This document shows positions 24,634 to 32,103 of a stretch of DNA of 47,084 nt, piece by piece. Source of the stretch: Limnohabitans sp. Rim8 (GTDB lineage: Bacteria > Pseudomonadota > Gammaproteobacteria > Burkholderiales > Burkholderiaceae_C); assembly GCA_945901045.1 (NCBI GenBank), contig CAMDKK010000029.1, positions 1 to 47,084 of the forward strand, read 5' to 3'. Below the pieces are notes generated by a model. The model was not told the origin of the DNA and ran no database searches. It was given only the letters and a program-made list of their open reading frames with translations. The position numbers and the translations under genes are program-made. Positions within the stretch are counted from its first letter, which is position 1; each line of letters begins with the position of its first letter.

Positions 24634-26318
24634 GAACGTTCCTTGGAAGATGTAGGCACGGCATAAGCCGCCGCACGTTGTGCCACGTCGAGCAAGGCGA
24701 CACCGGCCTCCTTGCGGTCCCAGCAATCGCCAGCGGCCAAGCGCAGCTGGGACTTAATCACCTTATTGGTCGGCGTGCGCGGCAACTCCTCGACAGTCTG
24801 CAAGTAGCGCGGAACCATAAAGTGGGGCAGTAGGCGCACGAGGTGCTCAAGCATCTCCTGCGGAACCCATAGGTACCCTGGACGCAATGCCACAAACAGT
24901 TTGATGTCGTCATCTGATTCGAAGCCGGAGGGCACGCCGATCGCGGCGCATTCGAGCACCGCTGGGTGCAGCGCCGCCGCCGACTCGATCTCGTAAGAGG
25001 AGATGTTCTCGGCGCGCCGGCGGATCCTGTCGCCCAGGCGGTCGACGAAGTGGAACCAACCTTCGGCGTCAATGTAACCGGCATCGCGGGTGTGGAACCA
25101 AAGGTTGCGCCAGGCTTGCAGAGTTAGCTCGGGCATGCCGAAGTAACCCTGCATCATGGTCCAGGGTAGGCGCGCCCTGACGACGAACTCACCGACCTGC
25201 CCCACGGGCAGCTCGAGATCGGTCTCGGGATCGACGACGCGCACGTCCGCCCATTTGGTGTTCAGCTTGCCGCACGTGCCGGTGCGAAGCGGCTCGTCTA
25301 AAGGGCACCAGCAGGGATTGTTGATTTCTGTCATACCCCACAATTCGACGCCGCGCACGCTGAAGCGACGCTCGAAATCGGCCGCGATGCGGCGCGGAAA
25401 TGGGGATGCCATCAGACGCTTAAGCGGGTTGTCGGCATCATCAGCGGCGGGCGGTTGCGCGTAGACCATCTCCAGCATCGCGCCGTGAGCGAGCGTCGCG
25501 GTGGCACCGCATTCACGGATGCGAGCTAGCCAGCTTTTGGCGCGAAATTGCCGGTCGAGCACCACATGCGCTCCAGACAGCAGCCCGGCATAGATCGAGA
25601 TGAACTTGCCGGCTGTGTGAAAAATTGGGTGAAAAGCGTAGAGCGTGTCCCGTTCACCTAGCCTAAGCCCTTGCACCGTCTGCAACGCCAGCGCATAGGC
25701 CTGTGCGTGCGGCATCATCACGCCCTTCGCCGGGCCGCTGGTGCCCGAGGTAAAGATGATGGAAGCGAGCGTCGAAAAGGCAGGTTCGTCCTGCACGTCT
25801 TGCACGTCCAGCTCTCTCGGCTTCAACGACGCAAGTGCTACGAGCTCGATCCGCGAGAACGGGGTCGGATCCGGTTCGCCGGCGAAGTCCCCTAAGCGGA
25901 AATGGACGATGCGCTGCAGATGCTGCAGTTGCGGCTCGACCTCGCGCAGCACACCAAGGTAGCGCTCTTCGACTAGGATAACTTTCGCCTTGACGAGGTT
26001 CAGCGCATGCTCGAGCGGGCTACCGCGGTAGCCCGTGTTGATCATCACGTCGACCGCGCCAAGCAGGTTCGCGCCCATCCAGGCATGGACCGCGGTCCGG
26101 CAATTTGGCGCGATGACGGCGACCAGATCGGTGGCGCGGACACCCGCGGCGCAAAGCATACCGGCCATCAAGAAGGCTCCTGCCCGGCACTGCGCAAAGG
26201 TCTGCGTGCCCTCTCCCTCAGTGGTCAAGAACGGCAGGTCGGGTGTCTGCGCTACGCGAGCATCAAGCGCCCGTGGCAAGGTCCAGGATTGCGGCTCGAG
26301 ATCGGTAAACGATGTCAC
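24630..26318 (-). CDS. AMP-forming acyl-CoA synthetase/ligase
   Basis: A 562-residue ANL-superfamily enzyme with a GTG start overlapping the preceding stop (GTGA). It activates a carboxylic acid with ATP and CoA. The P-loop-like motif is IIFTSGTSGPAKGVMMPH at 187-204. Later motifs are ELWGMTEINNPC, AEGWFHFVDRLGDRIRRRAE with ENISSYEIE, and the C-terminal lysine motif RTPTNKVIKSQL. The sequence resembles crotonobetaine/long-chain type ligases more than acetyl-CoA synthetase. It sits between a GH105-like gene and the oxidoreductase gene, all with 4-base overlaps, so stoichiometric co-translation is likely. Confidence 0.9.
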   Translation of the reverse strand: MTSFTDLEPQSWTLPRALDARVAQTPDLPFLTTEGEGTQTFAQCRAGAFLMAGMLCAAGVRATDLVAVIAPNCRTAVHAWMGANLLGAVDVMINTGYRGSPLEHALNLVKAKVILVEERYLGVLREVEPQLQHLQRIVHFRLGDFAGEPDPTPFSRIELVALASLKPRELDVQDVQDEPAFSTLASIIFTSGTSGPAKGVMMPHAQAYALALQTVQGLRLGERDTLYAFHPIFHTAGKFISIYAGLLSGAHVVLDRQFRAKSWLARIRECGATATLAHGAMLEMVYAQPPAADDADNPLKRLMASPFPRRIAADFERRFSVRGVELWGMTEINNPCWCPLDEPLRTGTCGKLNTKWADVRVVDPETDLELPVGQVGEFVVRARLPWTMMQGYFGMPELTLQAWRNLWFHTRDAGYIDAEGWFHFVDRLGDRIRRRAENISSYEIESAAALHPAVLECAAIGVPSGFESDDDIKLFVALRPGYLWVPQEMLEHLVRLLPHFMVPRYLQTVEELPRTPTNKVIKSQLRLAAGDCWDRKEAGVALLDVAQRAAAYAVPTSSKERS

Positions 26319-27346
26319 GCGTTGAGCTGCTTTCGCAAGGCGTGCGTTGCCAGCAGGAAGAAGCCTTGTCCAAACTGTGTGCTACCGAATGGAACGCCAG
26401 GCCCCCCGGGCGGCACCGCCACGCCAGGTACGGCGCCATCGCTGCCGATCGAGAGCGCTACGGCGCGCCAGCCCTTTAATGCCGACTCGAAAAGCTCGTC
26501 GCCGACGATGCCTAGCTCCGCTGCCTTGGCAGTGGCGTAGGCGAACATAACCGTCGACGAGGCCTCGAACTTGGAGAACGGATCGTCCAATATATGGCGC
26601 AGGAAGCCGCTGCGGTCCTGAAGCGACTGCATCGCAAGCAGCGCTGCGCGGCATGTGTCGGTCAGGTATTGCGAGCGCGCATGTTTCGGCGCGATCTCGA
26701 GGAGGTCAACAGCTGCGCACACCAGCCAACCGTTACCGCGCGCCCAAAGGGTAGATTGCGGGAAGTGGTTCGGCGTCTCGCACCATGCGTGGCGCGCCAA
26801 GCCGGTGAACGGATCGATCAGATGTCTCGCCTGGATTTCGTATTGGGAAAAGGCCTCGTCGATGTGCTGTTGCTCTCCTGTGATCTGACCATAGCGAGCA
26901 AGAAACGGCGCCATCAGATAGATGAAGTCGACCCAGAGCTCCTTTGCTTCAAACCGACAAGAGATGCCGCCGTCCCGTGTGCGCGGGGCACGCAAGATTG
27001 CCTCGACCTGAAGCTTCGCTGCCTCAAGGTACCGGGGGTCCTTGGCGCGGGAGTGGAGTTCGAGCATCGGATAGCCGATGCTCGCGGACAGCGTGCCGGT
27101 AGGGGTAAAGGTGCGCACATGCCCATGCATCAGATCGATCCGCTCGCTGTAGCAGAGGTAACCGTCACTGCCTTGGGTATCGACGGCGCGGTCGATCCAG
27201 CGTTTGACGCAGGCCACTGACTCGGGATCGTTCCAAGCTAGCACACCGGTTATGGCTGGTGCCTTCTCCCAAGGATCGCGTTCCTCGGGATGGGCGAGCG
27301 CCCAGCGCGTGACGCGGGCAACGAGTTCGTTCGGATCGAGGGTCAT
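26315..27346 (-). CDS. GH105/GH88-like (unsaturated uronyl hydrolase family) protein
   Basis: A 343-residue alpha/alpha-toroid protein with AAGGA 8 bases before the ATG. Family features are LWVDFIYLMAPFLARYG with Asp140, matching the catalytic Asp context WVDxxxMAPPFLA of the GH105 enzyme YteR; STLWARGNGWLVCAAVDLLE; and LDDPFSKFEASSTVMFAYA. Known members hydrate unsaturated glucuronyl or galacturonyl residues from pectin or glycan breakdown. There is no signal peptide, so it acts in the cytoplasm. Its place inside an acyl-CoA operon, overlapping the ligase gene, is odd. It might release an acid from a glycoside conjugate before CoA activation (inference). Confidence 0.78.
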   Translation of the reverse strand: MTLDPNELVARVTRWALAHPEERDPWEKAPAITGVLAWNDPESVACVKRWIDRAVDTQGSDGYLCYSERIDLMHGHVRTFTPTGTLSASIGYPMLELHSRAKDPRYLEAAKLQVEAILRAPRTRDGGISCRFEAKELWVDFIYLMAPFLARYGQITGEQQHIDEAFSQYEIQARHLIDPFTGLARHAWCETPNHFPQSTLWARGNGWLVCAAVDLLEIAPKHARSQYLTDTCRAALLAMQSLQDRSGFLRHILDDPFSKFEASSTVMFAYATAKAAELGIVGDELFESALKGWRAVALSIGSDGAVPGVAVPPGGPGVPFGSTQFGQGFFLLATHALRKQLNA

Positions 27347-27384
27347 GAAAGGAGTCCTTGCGTAAATTACTTCGTCATTAAGAA

Positions 27385-28161
27385 TCAGCGGTGCTTGTAC
27401 TCGGGTGCACGCTTTTCGATGAAGGCGACAGCGCCTTCGCGCTGGTCGGCGAAAGCGAATACAGATTGGGCGAGGCGGCGCTCGAAGCGGACTCCTTCAG
27501 AAAGCGTTGTCTCGTAGGCGCGGTTCACCGCCTCCTTCGTTAGCATCACCATCGGTTGCGGATGCCCGGCGATCTTCTCAGCGGTTCGGATAGCCTCTTC
27601 AAGAAGCTGGTCGGCCGGCACAATACGACTTACCAGCCCGCATCGCTCGGCCTCGGCTGCGTCCATCATGCGACCACTGAGGCACATCTCCATCGCTTTC
27701 GACTTGCCAATGAAGCGCGCAAGCCGCTGAGTGCCGCCTGCGCCGGGCATCACCCCAACCGTGATCTCGGGCTGGCCAAAGCGCGCGTTATCTGCGGCGA
27801 GGATAAAGTCACACATCATTGCCAGCTCGCAGCCGCCACCGAGCGCCAGACCGTTTACTGCCGCGATGACGGGCTTGCGGGTGCGCGTTATCCGCTCCCA
27901 ATTGCGAGTGATGAAGTCCTCGCCGTACGCCTGTGGATAAGTCTTGAAGGCCATTTCCTTGATGTCGGCGCCAGCGGCAAATGCACGCCCGCTGCCGGTA
28001 AGAATGAGACATCCGATTTCAGCGTCGGCCTCTAGCACATCCACGGCATGCGTCAGCTCGTCCATCAGGCGCTCGTTAAGCGCGTTGAGGGCATCGGCGC
28101 GAACCAGCGTGACGATGCCAACGCGCCCGCGTCGCTCCAGCCGCAAAGTCTCGTAAATCAT
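27385..28161 (-). CDS. Enoyl-CoA hydratase (crotonase family)
   Basis: A 258-residue protein of standard length. The oxyanion-hole segments are GSGRAFAAGADIKEMA and NGLALGGGCELAMMCD. Both catalytic glutamates of true hydratases are kept: Glu112 (GGGCELAMM) and Glu132 (FGQPEITVGVMPGAGGTQRL). It would hydrate a 2-enoyl-CoA in beta-oxidation-like breakdown. The start overlaps the stop of the upstream MaoC gene (ATGA), and a 38-base gap separates it from the GH105-like gene downstream. Confidence 0.93.
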   Translation of the reverse strand: MIYETLRLERRGRVGIVTLVRADALNALNERLMDELTHAVDVLEADAEIGCLILTGSGRAFAAGADIKEMAFKTYPQAYGEDFITRNWERITRTRKPVIAAVNGLALGGGCELAMMCDFILAADNARFGQPEITVGVMPGAGGTQRLARFIGKSKAMEMCLSGRMMDAAEAERCGLVSRIVPADQLLEEAIRTAEKIAGHPQPMVMLTKEAVNRAYETTLSEGVRFERRLAQSVFAFADQREGAVAFIEKRAPEYKHR

Positions 28162-28622
28162 GAGGGTGCCGTAATGACTTCGTAGGGTAAAAACTTGATC
28201 AGGTGGTCACCCGCTAGGACCTGTTTGCCATGTTGGTTCGTCACCTTCAGCTCGGCGTGTGTACGCTGCTTCTCACGGTCGATGTGCGAGATCCGATACT
28301 CGATGCGGATCGTGTCGCCAAAGAAGACCGGGCCTAGGAACCGCAGTTTGTCGTAACCAGCAGCGACGCCGTCGACGCCGTACTTGATGCCGAACATCGC
28401 CGCTGCAGCGGAAGTGAAGCCCACCACCAACGCGCCCTGGGCAATGCGGGTCTTGTAGACCGAGCCCTGCATGTAACGCTCGTTCACGTGGTTGGGTGAG
28501 AAGTCACCGGTGATCCCTGCGAACTGGTAGACGTCGGATTCACTGATGGTCTTTTCGAGCACGACCGAATCCCCGACCTGGATGTCGTCAATTGACGCGT
28601 GCTTGTCGCTTGGTTGCAGCAT
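28158..28622 (-). CDS. MaoC-family (R)-specific enoyl-CoA hydratase
   Basis: A 154-residue hot-dog protein, preceded by AAAGGG 7 bases from the ATG. The hydratase-2 motif is visible: FAGITGDFSPNHVNERYMQG with Asp and His of the catalytic pair, followed by IAQGALVVGFTSAAA and FLGPVFFGDTIRIEYR. It is of the PhaJ/MaoC type. It lies next to a crotonase hydratase, so the operon carries both stereochemical types of hydratase. Confidence 0.88.
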   Translation of the reverse strand: MLQPSDKHASIDDIQVGDSVVLEKTISESDVYQFAGITGDFSPNHVNERYMQGSVYKTRIAQGALVVGFTSAAAAMFGIKYGVDGVAAGYDKLRFLGPVFFGDTIRIEYRISHIDREKQRTHAELKVTNQHGKQVLAGDHLIKFLPYEVITAPS

Positions 28623-28633
28623 ATATTTACCCT

Positions 28634-29848
28634 TTAGTTGATGATTGCGGCCTCGCGCAGTTTCGCGATCCGCTCCGGTGCGATGCCCAGCTCGCGTAGA
28701 ACTTCTTCGGTATGCTGGCCCAGGGTTGGCGCGGGCCGCAGCGCGATCCGCTCGACACCGGAAAAGTTGAGCGGGTTGCCAGTGGTGCGGACCTCACCGT
28801 GCACGGGGTGGTCGAAGCTAACAAGGATCCCGTTAGCCTCCACCTGCGGCTGCTTCAGGGCCTCGTCCAGCGATAACACCGGCGCGCAGAGAATGTCTGC
28901 GCGGTCGAGCCGATCGATGCATTCGGCGGTGGAGTGGCGCGCAAATCCAGCGCCGAGCTCGAGCCAGAGCGCAGTTCGATTCTGCATTTGCAGCGCCAGC
29001 GTCACGTACTCCGGCCGCAGCGAGAGGTCGTCGATCCCGAGCGCCTCGCACACCAGTTGCAGCGGATTTGGACGAAAGACTCCCACGAGAGTGACCGACC
29101 CGTCTGCGGTGCGAAAAATGTCGATTAGATTCTGCGTGATCCAGTTGACCGGTCGGCGGCGTAGCATCCATTGCGTCGCTTCCTGCTGCTGCAGGGCAAG
29201 CAGCGTGTCAAGCAGGCAGACGTGCAGGCATGCGCCCTGGCCAGTGCGCTCACGCTGATAGAGAGCGAGTAAGACGCCCTGCGCCAGGATCATTCCTGCC
29301 GTGAAGTCGCCAAGCGCGGTCGGGAAGAGTCGCGGCGAACCGTCCTCACCGGCATTGCGATGGGCCAGGCCCGACATTGATTGAGCGAGTAGGTCTTGAC
29401 CGGCCTTGTGTACCAGTGGTCCATCGGGGCCAAATCCAGAACCTGAGGCGTAGATGAGCCGAGGGTTGAGCTGTTGCATGCTCGCATAATCAAGGCCGAG
29501 CCTCTCGACGACTCCAGGGCGGAAATTGTGCACCAGCACATCTGCCTGGCGTACAAGCTCGATCACGATCTCGCGGCCCTCGCCGCCACTCAGATCGATC
29601 GCGAGGCTGCGCTTATTTCGGTTCAGCGCCATGAAGTAGGCGCTCTGCCCTCCTCGCTCGGTTATGAACGGATCGGTCGAACGGCTCAGGTCGCCCACAC
29701 CGGGCCGTTCAACCTTCACGATCTCGGCACCGAAGTCACCCAGGACCTGTGTGGCACAAGGACCGAGCTGAACCTGGGTCAGATCTACGACCCGGATGCC
29801 TTCGAGGGGTAGACCGGTTGCCACGTTAGAGGTTCTTGAACTTGCCAT
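28634..29848 (-). CDS. Class III CoA-transferase (CaiB/BaiF family, CoA-transferase 4)
   Basis: A 404-residue protein. Motifs are VVDLTQVQLGPCATQVLGDF, GAEIVKVERPGVGD, LNRNKRSLAIDLSGGEGRE, VLVHNFRPGVVERLG and the proposed catalytic Asp181 in FPTALGDFTAGM. The ATG at 29848 overlaps the livK remnant by 23 bases; a GTG at 29824 just after the livK stop is an alternative, and neither has a clear ribosome-binding site. The operon also contains an AMP-forming ligase, so two CoA-activation routes coexist. Confidence 0.87.
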   Translation of the reverse strand: MASSRTSNVATGLPLEGIRVVDLTQVQLGPCATQVLGDFGAEIVKVERPGVGDLSRSTDPFITERGGQSAYFMALNRNKRSLAIDLSGGEGREIVIELVRQADVLVHNFRPGVVERLGLDYASMQQLNPRLIYASGSGFGPDGPLVHKAGQDLLAQSMSGLAHRNAGEDGSPRLFPTALGDFTAGMILAQGVLLALYQRERTGQGACLHVCLLDTLLALQQQEATQWMLRRRPVNWITQNLIDIFRTADGSVTLVGVFRPNPLQLVCEALGIDDLSLRPEYVTLALQMQNRTALWLELGAGFARHSTAECIDRLDRADILCAPVLSLDEALKQPQVEANGILVSFDHPVHGEVRTTGNPLNFSGVERIALRPAPTLGQHTEEVLRELGIAPERIAKLREAAIIN

Positions 29849-30632
29849 CGCGCACGGTCACGAAGATCAGGGTCTCTGGGCCCCAACTGTCATGGTCGGT
29901 CGGCGAGTACTTGATCGGTCCGGCCGCATAGCCCTTGATACTGCCGATCTTCTCCATTGCGTCTCGCACCTGCGCGCCAGTCGTGGCACCACTTTTCAAG
30001 GCTGCGACCACGCCTGCTGCTGCATTGGCCCCGAGCACGGCGCCGAAACCGTCGACTCCGCCGTTATCCTTCATCAGCGCGAAAAGCTCCTTAAGCGGCC
30101 CCGCTTCGTCGGGGTTGACCAGGGCGGGTGCGATCAGCATCTCGGCCGCGGTGCCGCCACTGGTGATGATTTGCTTTTGAACGATGCCCGCCATGCCGTA
30201 AACCGGCACATTCAGCCCAACCTGTTGGAGCTTGCGCAGGAACGCACCACCAGATCCGGTCGAAGCAGTTACGAGGAGCACAGCATCGGGATTGGCGTTG
30301 CGGATCTTTGTGGCCTGTGTGGTGAGGTCAGTCGCGGTCTTAGGGGCGGAGATGTTCTCCACGACTTCTACTCCCAGCTTCTTGGCCAATTCGACGGCCA
30401 TCGCCGCGCCTTGCTGACCGTAGGCATCTTCCTCGGAGAAAATGGCCATCCGCTTCTTGCCATCCTTGACCATGCGGTGCATCGAAGCCGGAAGGTCAGT
30501 CGAGAGCGGCACCGACATACGGAACACCCACTTTGAATACGGCTTCTCGGGGTCAGTCACTGATGGTGTGCCCACCATGGGAAAAAGCGGCACCTGCGCG
30601 CGCATCGCAACATCGGCGAAAGCGAGAGGTCC
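29826..30632 (-). pseudogene. LivK-type ABC transporter substrate-binding protein, 5'-truncated
   Basis: From an internal ATG (30605) 259 residues remain, and the frame is open back to the junction near 30632. The family is about 380-400 residues with a signal peptide. Visible parts are VAMRAQVPLFPMVGTPSVTD, EDAYGQQGAAMAVELAKKLG, IRNANPDAVLLVTASTGSGG and LGANAAAGVVAALKSG. The signal peptide and about the first 110-120 residues of lobe 1 are missing. At the break the sequence changes into a tRNA-Arg 5' half. A protein made from 30605 would stay in the cytoplasm and lack part of the ligand cleft. The intact gene would have delivered a branched-chain-amino-acid-like or aromatic acid ligand for this operon. 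Confidence 0.85.
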
Positions 30633-30659
30633 CCGTTCTATCCATTGAACTACGGCGGC
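30626..30659 (-). tRNA. tRNA-Arg(CCT-like) 5' half, fragment
   Basis: On the minus strand 34 bases fold as tRNA positions 1-34: acceptor strand GCCGCCG, TA, D-arm GTTC-AATGGATA-GAAC, G26, anticodon stem GGGAC, then CTC. TAGTTCAATGGATAGAAC is typical of bacterial tRNA-Arg of the CCT/TCT type. The sequence then runs into livK coding, and no 3' half follows. The break inside the anticodon loop is where many tyrosine integrases cut. It is a non-functional remnant marking an insertion or deletion boundary. Confidence 0.65.
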
Positions 30660-30812
30660 GTAGGGGTGGATTCTAGGGACTGGGTGGGGGTTGGGGCTGT
30701 TGGGGTGCTTGGTGGGGTGAGGTGGGGTGAGGTGGCTGAGCTGTGCTTTGGGGTGCTGTTTGGTTCTGCTGGGTGCTGAGCCGTGGTTGGTGGTGGCTTA
30801 GGTGGTTTTGAT
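30660..30812 (+). repeat. G-rich low-complexity tract with quadruplex motif and decamer repeat
   Basis: About 150 bases very rich in G and T on the plus strand. GGG-ACT-GGG-T-GGGGG-TT-GGGG (30676-30696) fits the four-tract quadruplex rule with loops of 3, 1 and 2. GGTGGGGTGA is repeated twice in tandem at 30711-30730, followed by a degenerate third copy. No gene is credible here; the opposite-strand frame is only proline/threonine-rich low complexity. Confidence 0.7.
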
Positions 30813-32060
30813 CTATTTTTTTGCGGAATATGTATCGTATTTCTCATATCGAACAGGCTTTAATTTACCGTTCAAGTGGTGACCAACGAGATCCCATTTG
30901 CCATCGTAATCAGTATCAAATACAGAAAATTCGATAAAGTTAGTCCGCTTGTAATCAAAATATATTGCATCCGGTTTGCTGTCACCATTGTTATCAAATG
31001 CCAATGTTATGGGTTTACTTGTATCATTGGGAACACGTACCTCCACATCAGTTTTGCCGTCGCAATTAATGTCATAACCAGTCAACTTAACAGTTTTATC
31101 AATATTAAAGTCAGAATAAGTTTCTTTTGGATCTTCCGAGCAGTTTGCAGGAGTACTTGCCTGTTGCGAATTAGTCGGTTTAACATTTTGGGCGTATCTA
31201 GTGGATGTAGATGCTAAAAATCTTTGTACATCTTCAATGGAGACAGCAAAGTTCAAGCCTTCCCCCTTAGATTTGAAGCTATTGACACCAATAAGCTTGC
31301 CGTCATCAGTAAATAACGGCCCCCCAGAATTTCCCGGATTAATAGGAGTCTGAGTTTGGATCACAGTTGCTTCATGAGCCTTATTACTTTCAGATGTCCA
31401 CTTGTAGTTACGACGAATTTGACTAACTACGCCTTTTGTATAAGTCCATGACTCACCTGAGGGGTGTCCAATTGCATGGACATCCGCACCCACAGCAAGA
31501 TCATTTTGTAAATTACCGAATGAAATTGGAAAGATTCCTTTGGGTATGTCAATCAACCTAATTAGTGCTAAATCAGATACTTCGTCGTACTTGACAACTG
31601 TAGCTCTGCGCACATCACTTTTTACAGTTTTAGTTCCCTCAACTGAAGGTTTAAAGATGATTCCTACTTCCTTGGCACCCTCAATGACATGCCAGTTGGT
31701 AAGAATGTCACCATTTGAATTAATTACTGAGCCAGATCCAATTCCAGATTCATTAACCACAAGAACAACCGATGGCGACATCTTTTTGTATAACTGAATT
31801 TCCTTTACACCTCTTAAACCTCCTGCTGCGTCGCCTTTGACACGACCCAAAGCAGAAGCTAACGAATTGATGATGAGAGATTCAGATCGAAAATCTCTAA
31901 GTTGAACAGTGTCCAACACGTAGGAAGAATTGTTTTGTAAAGGGATCTTGGACAATTGAAGAGAAAAGGAGGAAGATTGCAACTCGGTATCTTGTAAGCT
32001 AGGAGCACAAATACCAATAAGGTGAGTAGTAACAACAATGGAGAATAAGATTTTTTTCAT
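30813..32060 (-). CDS. Exported trypsin-like serine protease with C-terminal calcium-loop-like repeats
   Basis: A 415-residue protein; the ATG at 32060 is preceded by AAGGA 9 bases away. A signal peptide (MKKILFSIVVTTHLIGICA) predicts export. The S1 protease core spans about 90-285 with a complete triad: His124 (TNWHVIEGA), Asp163 (SDLALIRL) and Ser245 (NPGNSGGPLF), as in HtrA/DegP cores. No PDZ domain follows. Instead the C-terminus has three D-x-D-x-D-G-like loops (DINCDGKTD at 330, DNNGDSKPD at 356, DTDYDGKWD at 382), suggesting calcium binding. AT-rich coding contrasts with the GC-rich operon upstream. It is divergent from, and overlaps the possible 5' end of, the CHAT protein gene, so the two are probably a functional pair. 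Confidence 0.88.
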   Translation of the reverse strand: MKKILFSIVVTTHLIGICAPSLQDTELQSSSFSLQLSKIPLQNNSSYVLDTVQLRDFRSESLIINSLASALGRVKGDAAGGLRGVKEIQLYKKMSPSVVLVVNESGIGSGSVINSNGDILTNWHVIEGAKEVGIIFKPSVEGTKTVKSDVRRATVVKYDEVSDLALIRLIDIPKGIFPISFGNLQNDLAVGADVHAIGHPSGESWTYTKGVVSQIRRNYKWTSESNKAHEATVIQTQTPINPGNSGGPLFTDDGKLIGVNSFKSKGEGLNFAVSIEDVQRFLASTSTRYAQNVKPTNSQQASTPANCSEDPKETYSDFNIDKTVKLTGYDINCDGKTDVEVRVPNDTSKPITLAFDNNGDSKPDAIYFDYKRTNFIEFSVFDTDYDGKWDLVGHHLNGKLKPVRYEKYDTYSAKK

Positions 32061-32103
32061 GAAAAGACATCCTTATACAAAAGAAGTGACTACACAAGTA
32101 GCA

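Noticed and set aside
30711-30740. Tandem GGTGGGGTGA units as a CRISPR-like array
   Set aside because: Only two exact copies with no spacers; simple repeat in a G-rich tract. No cas gene is present in the window.
30650-30847. A 65-codon proline/threonine-rich minus-strand frame
   Set aside because: It is the complement of the G-rich low-complexity tract, overlaps the end of the protease gene and has no ribosome-binding site.
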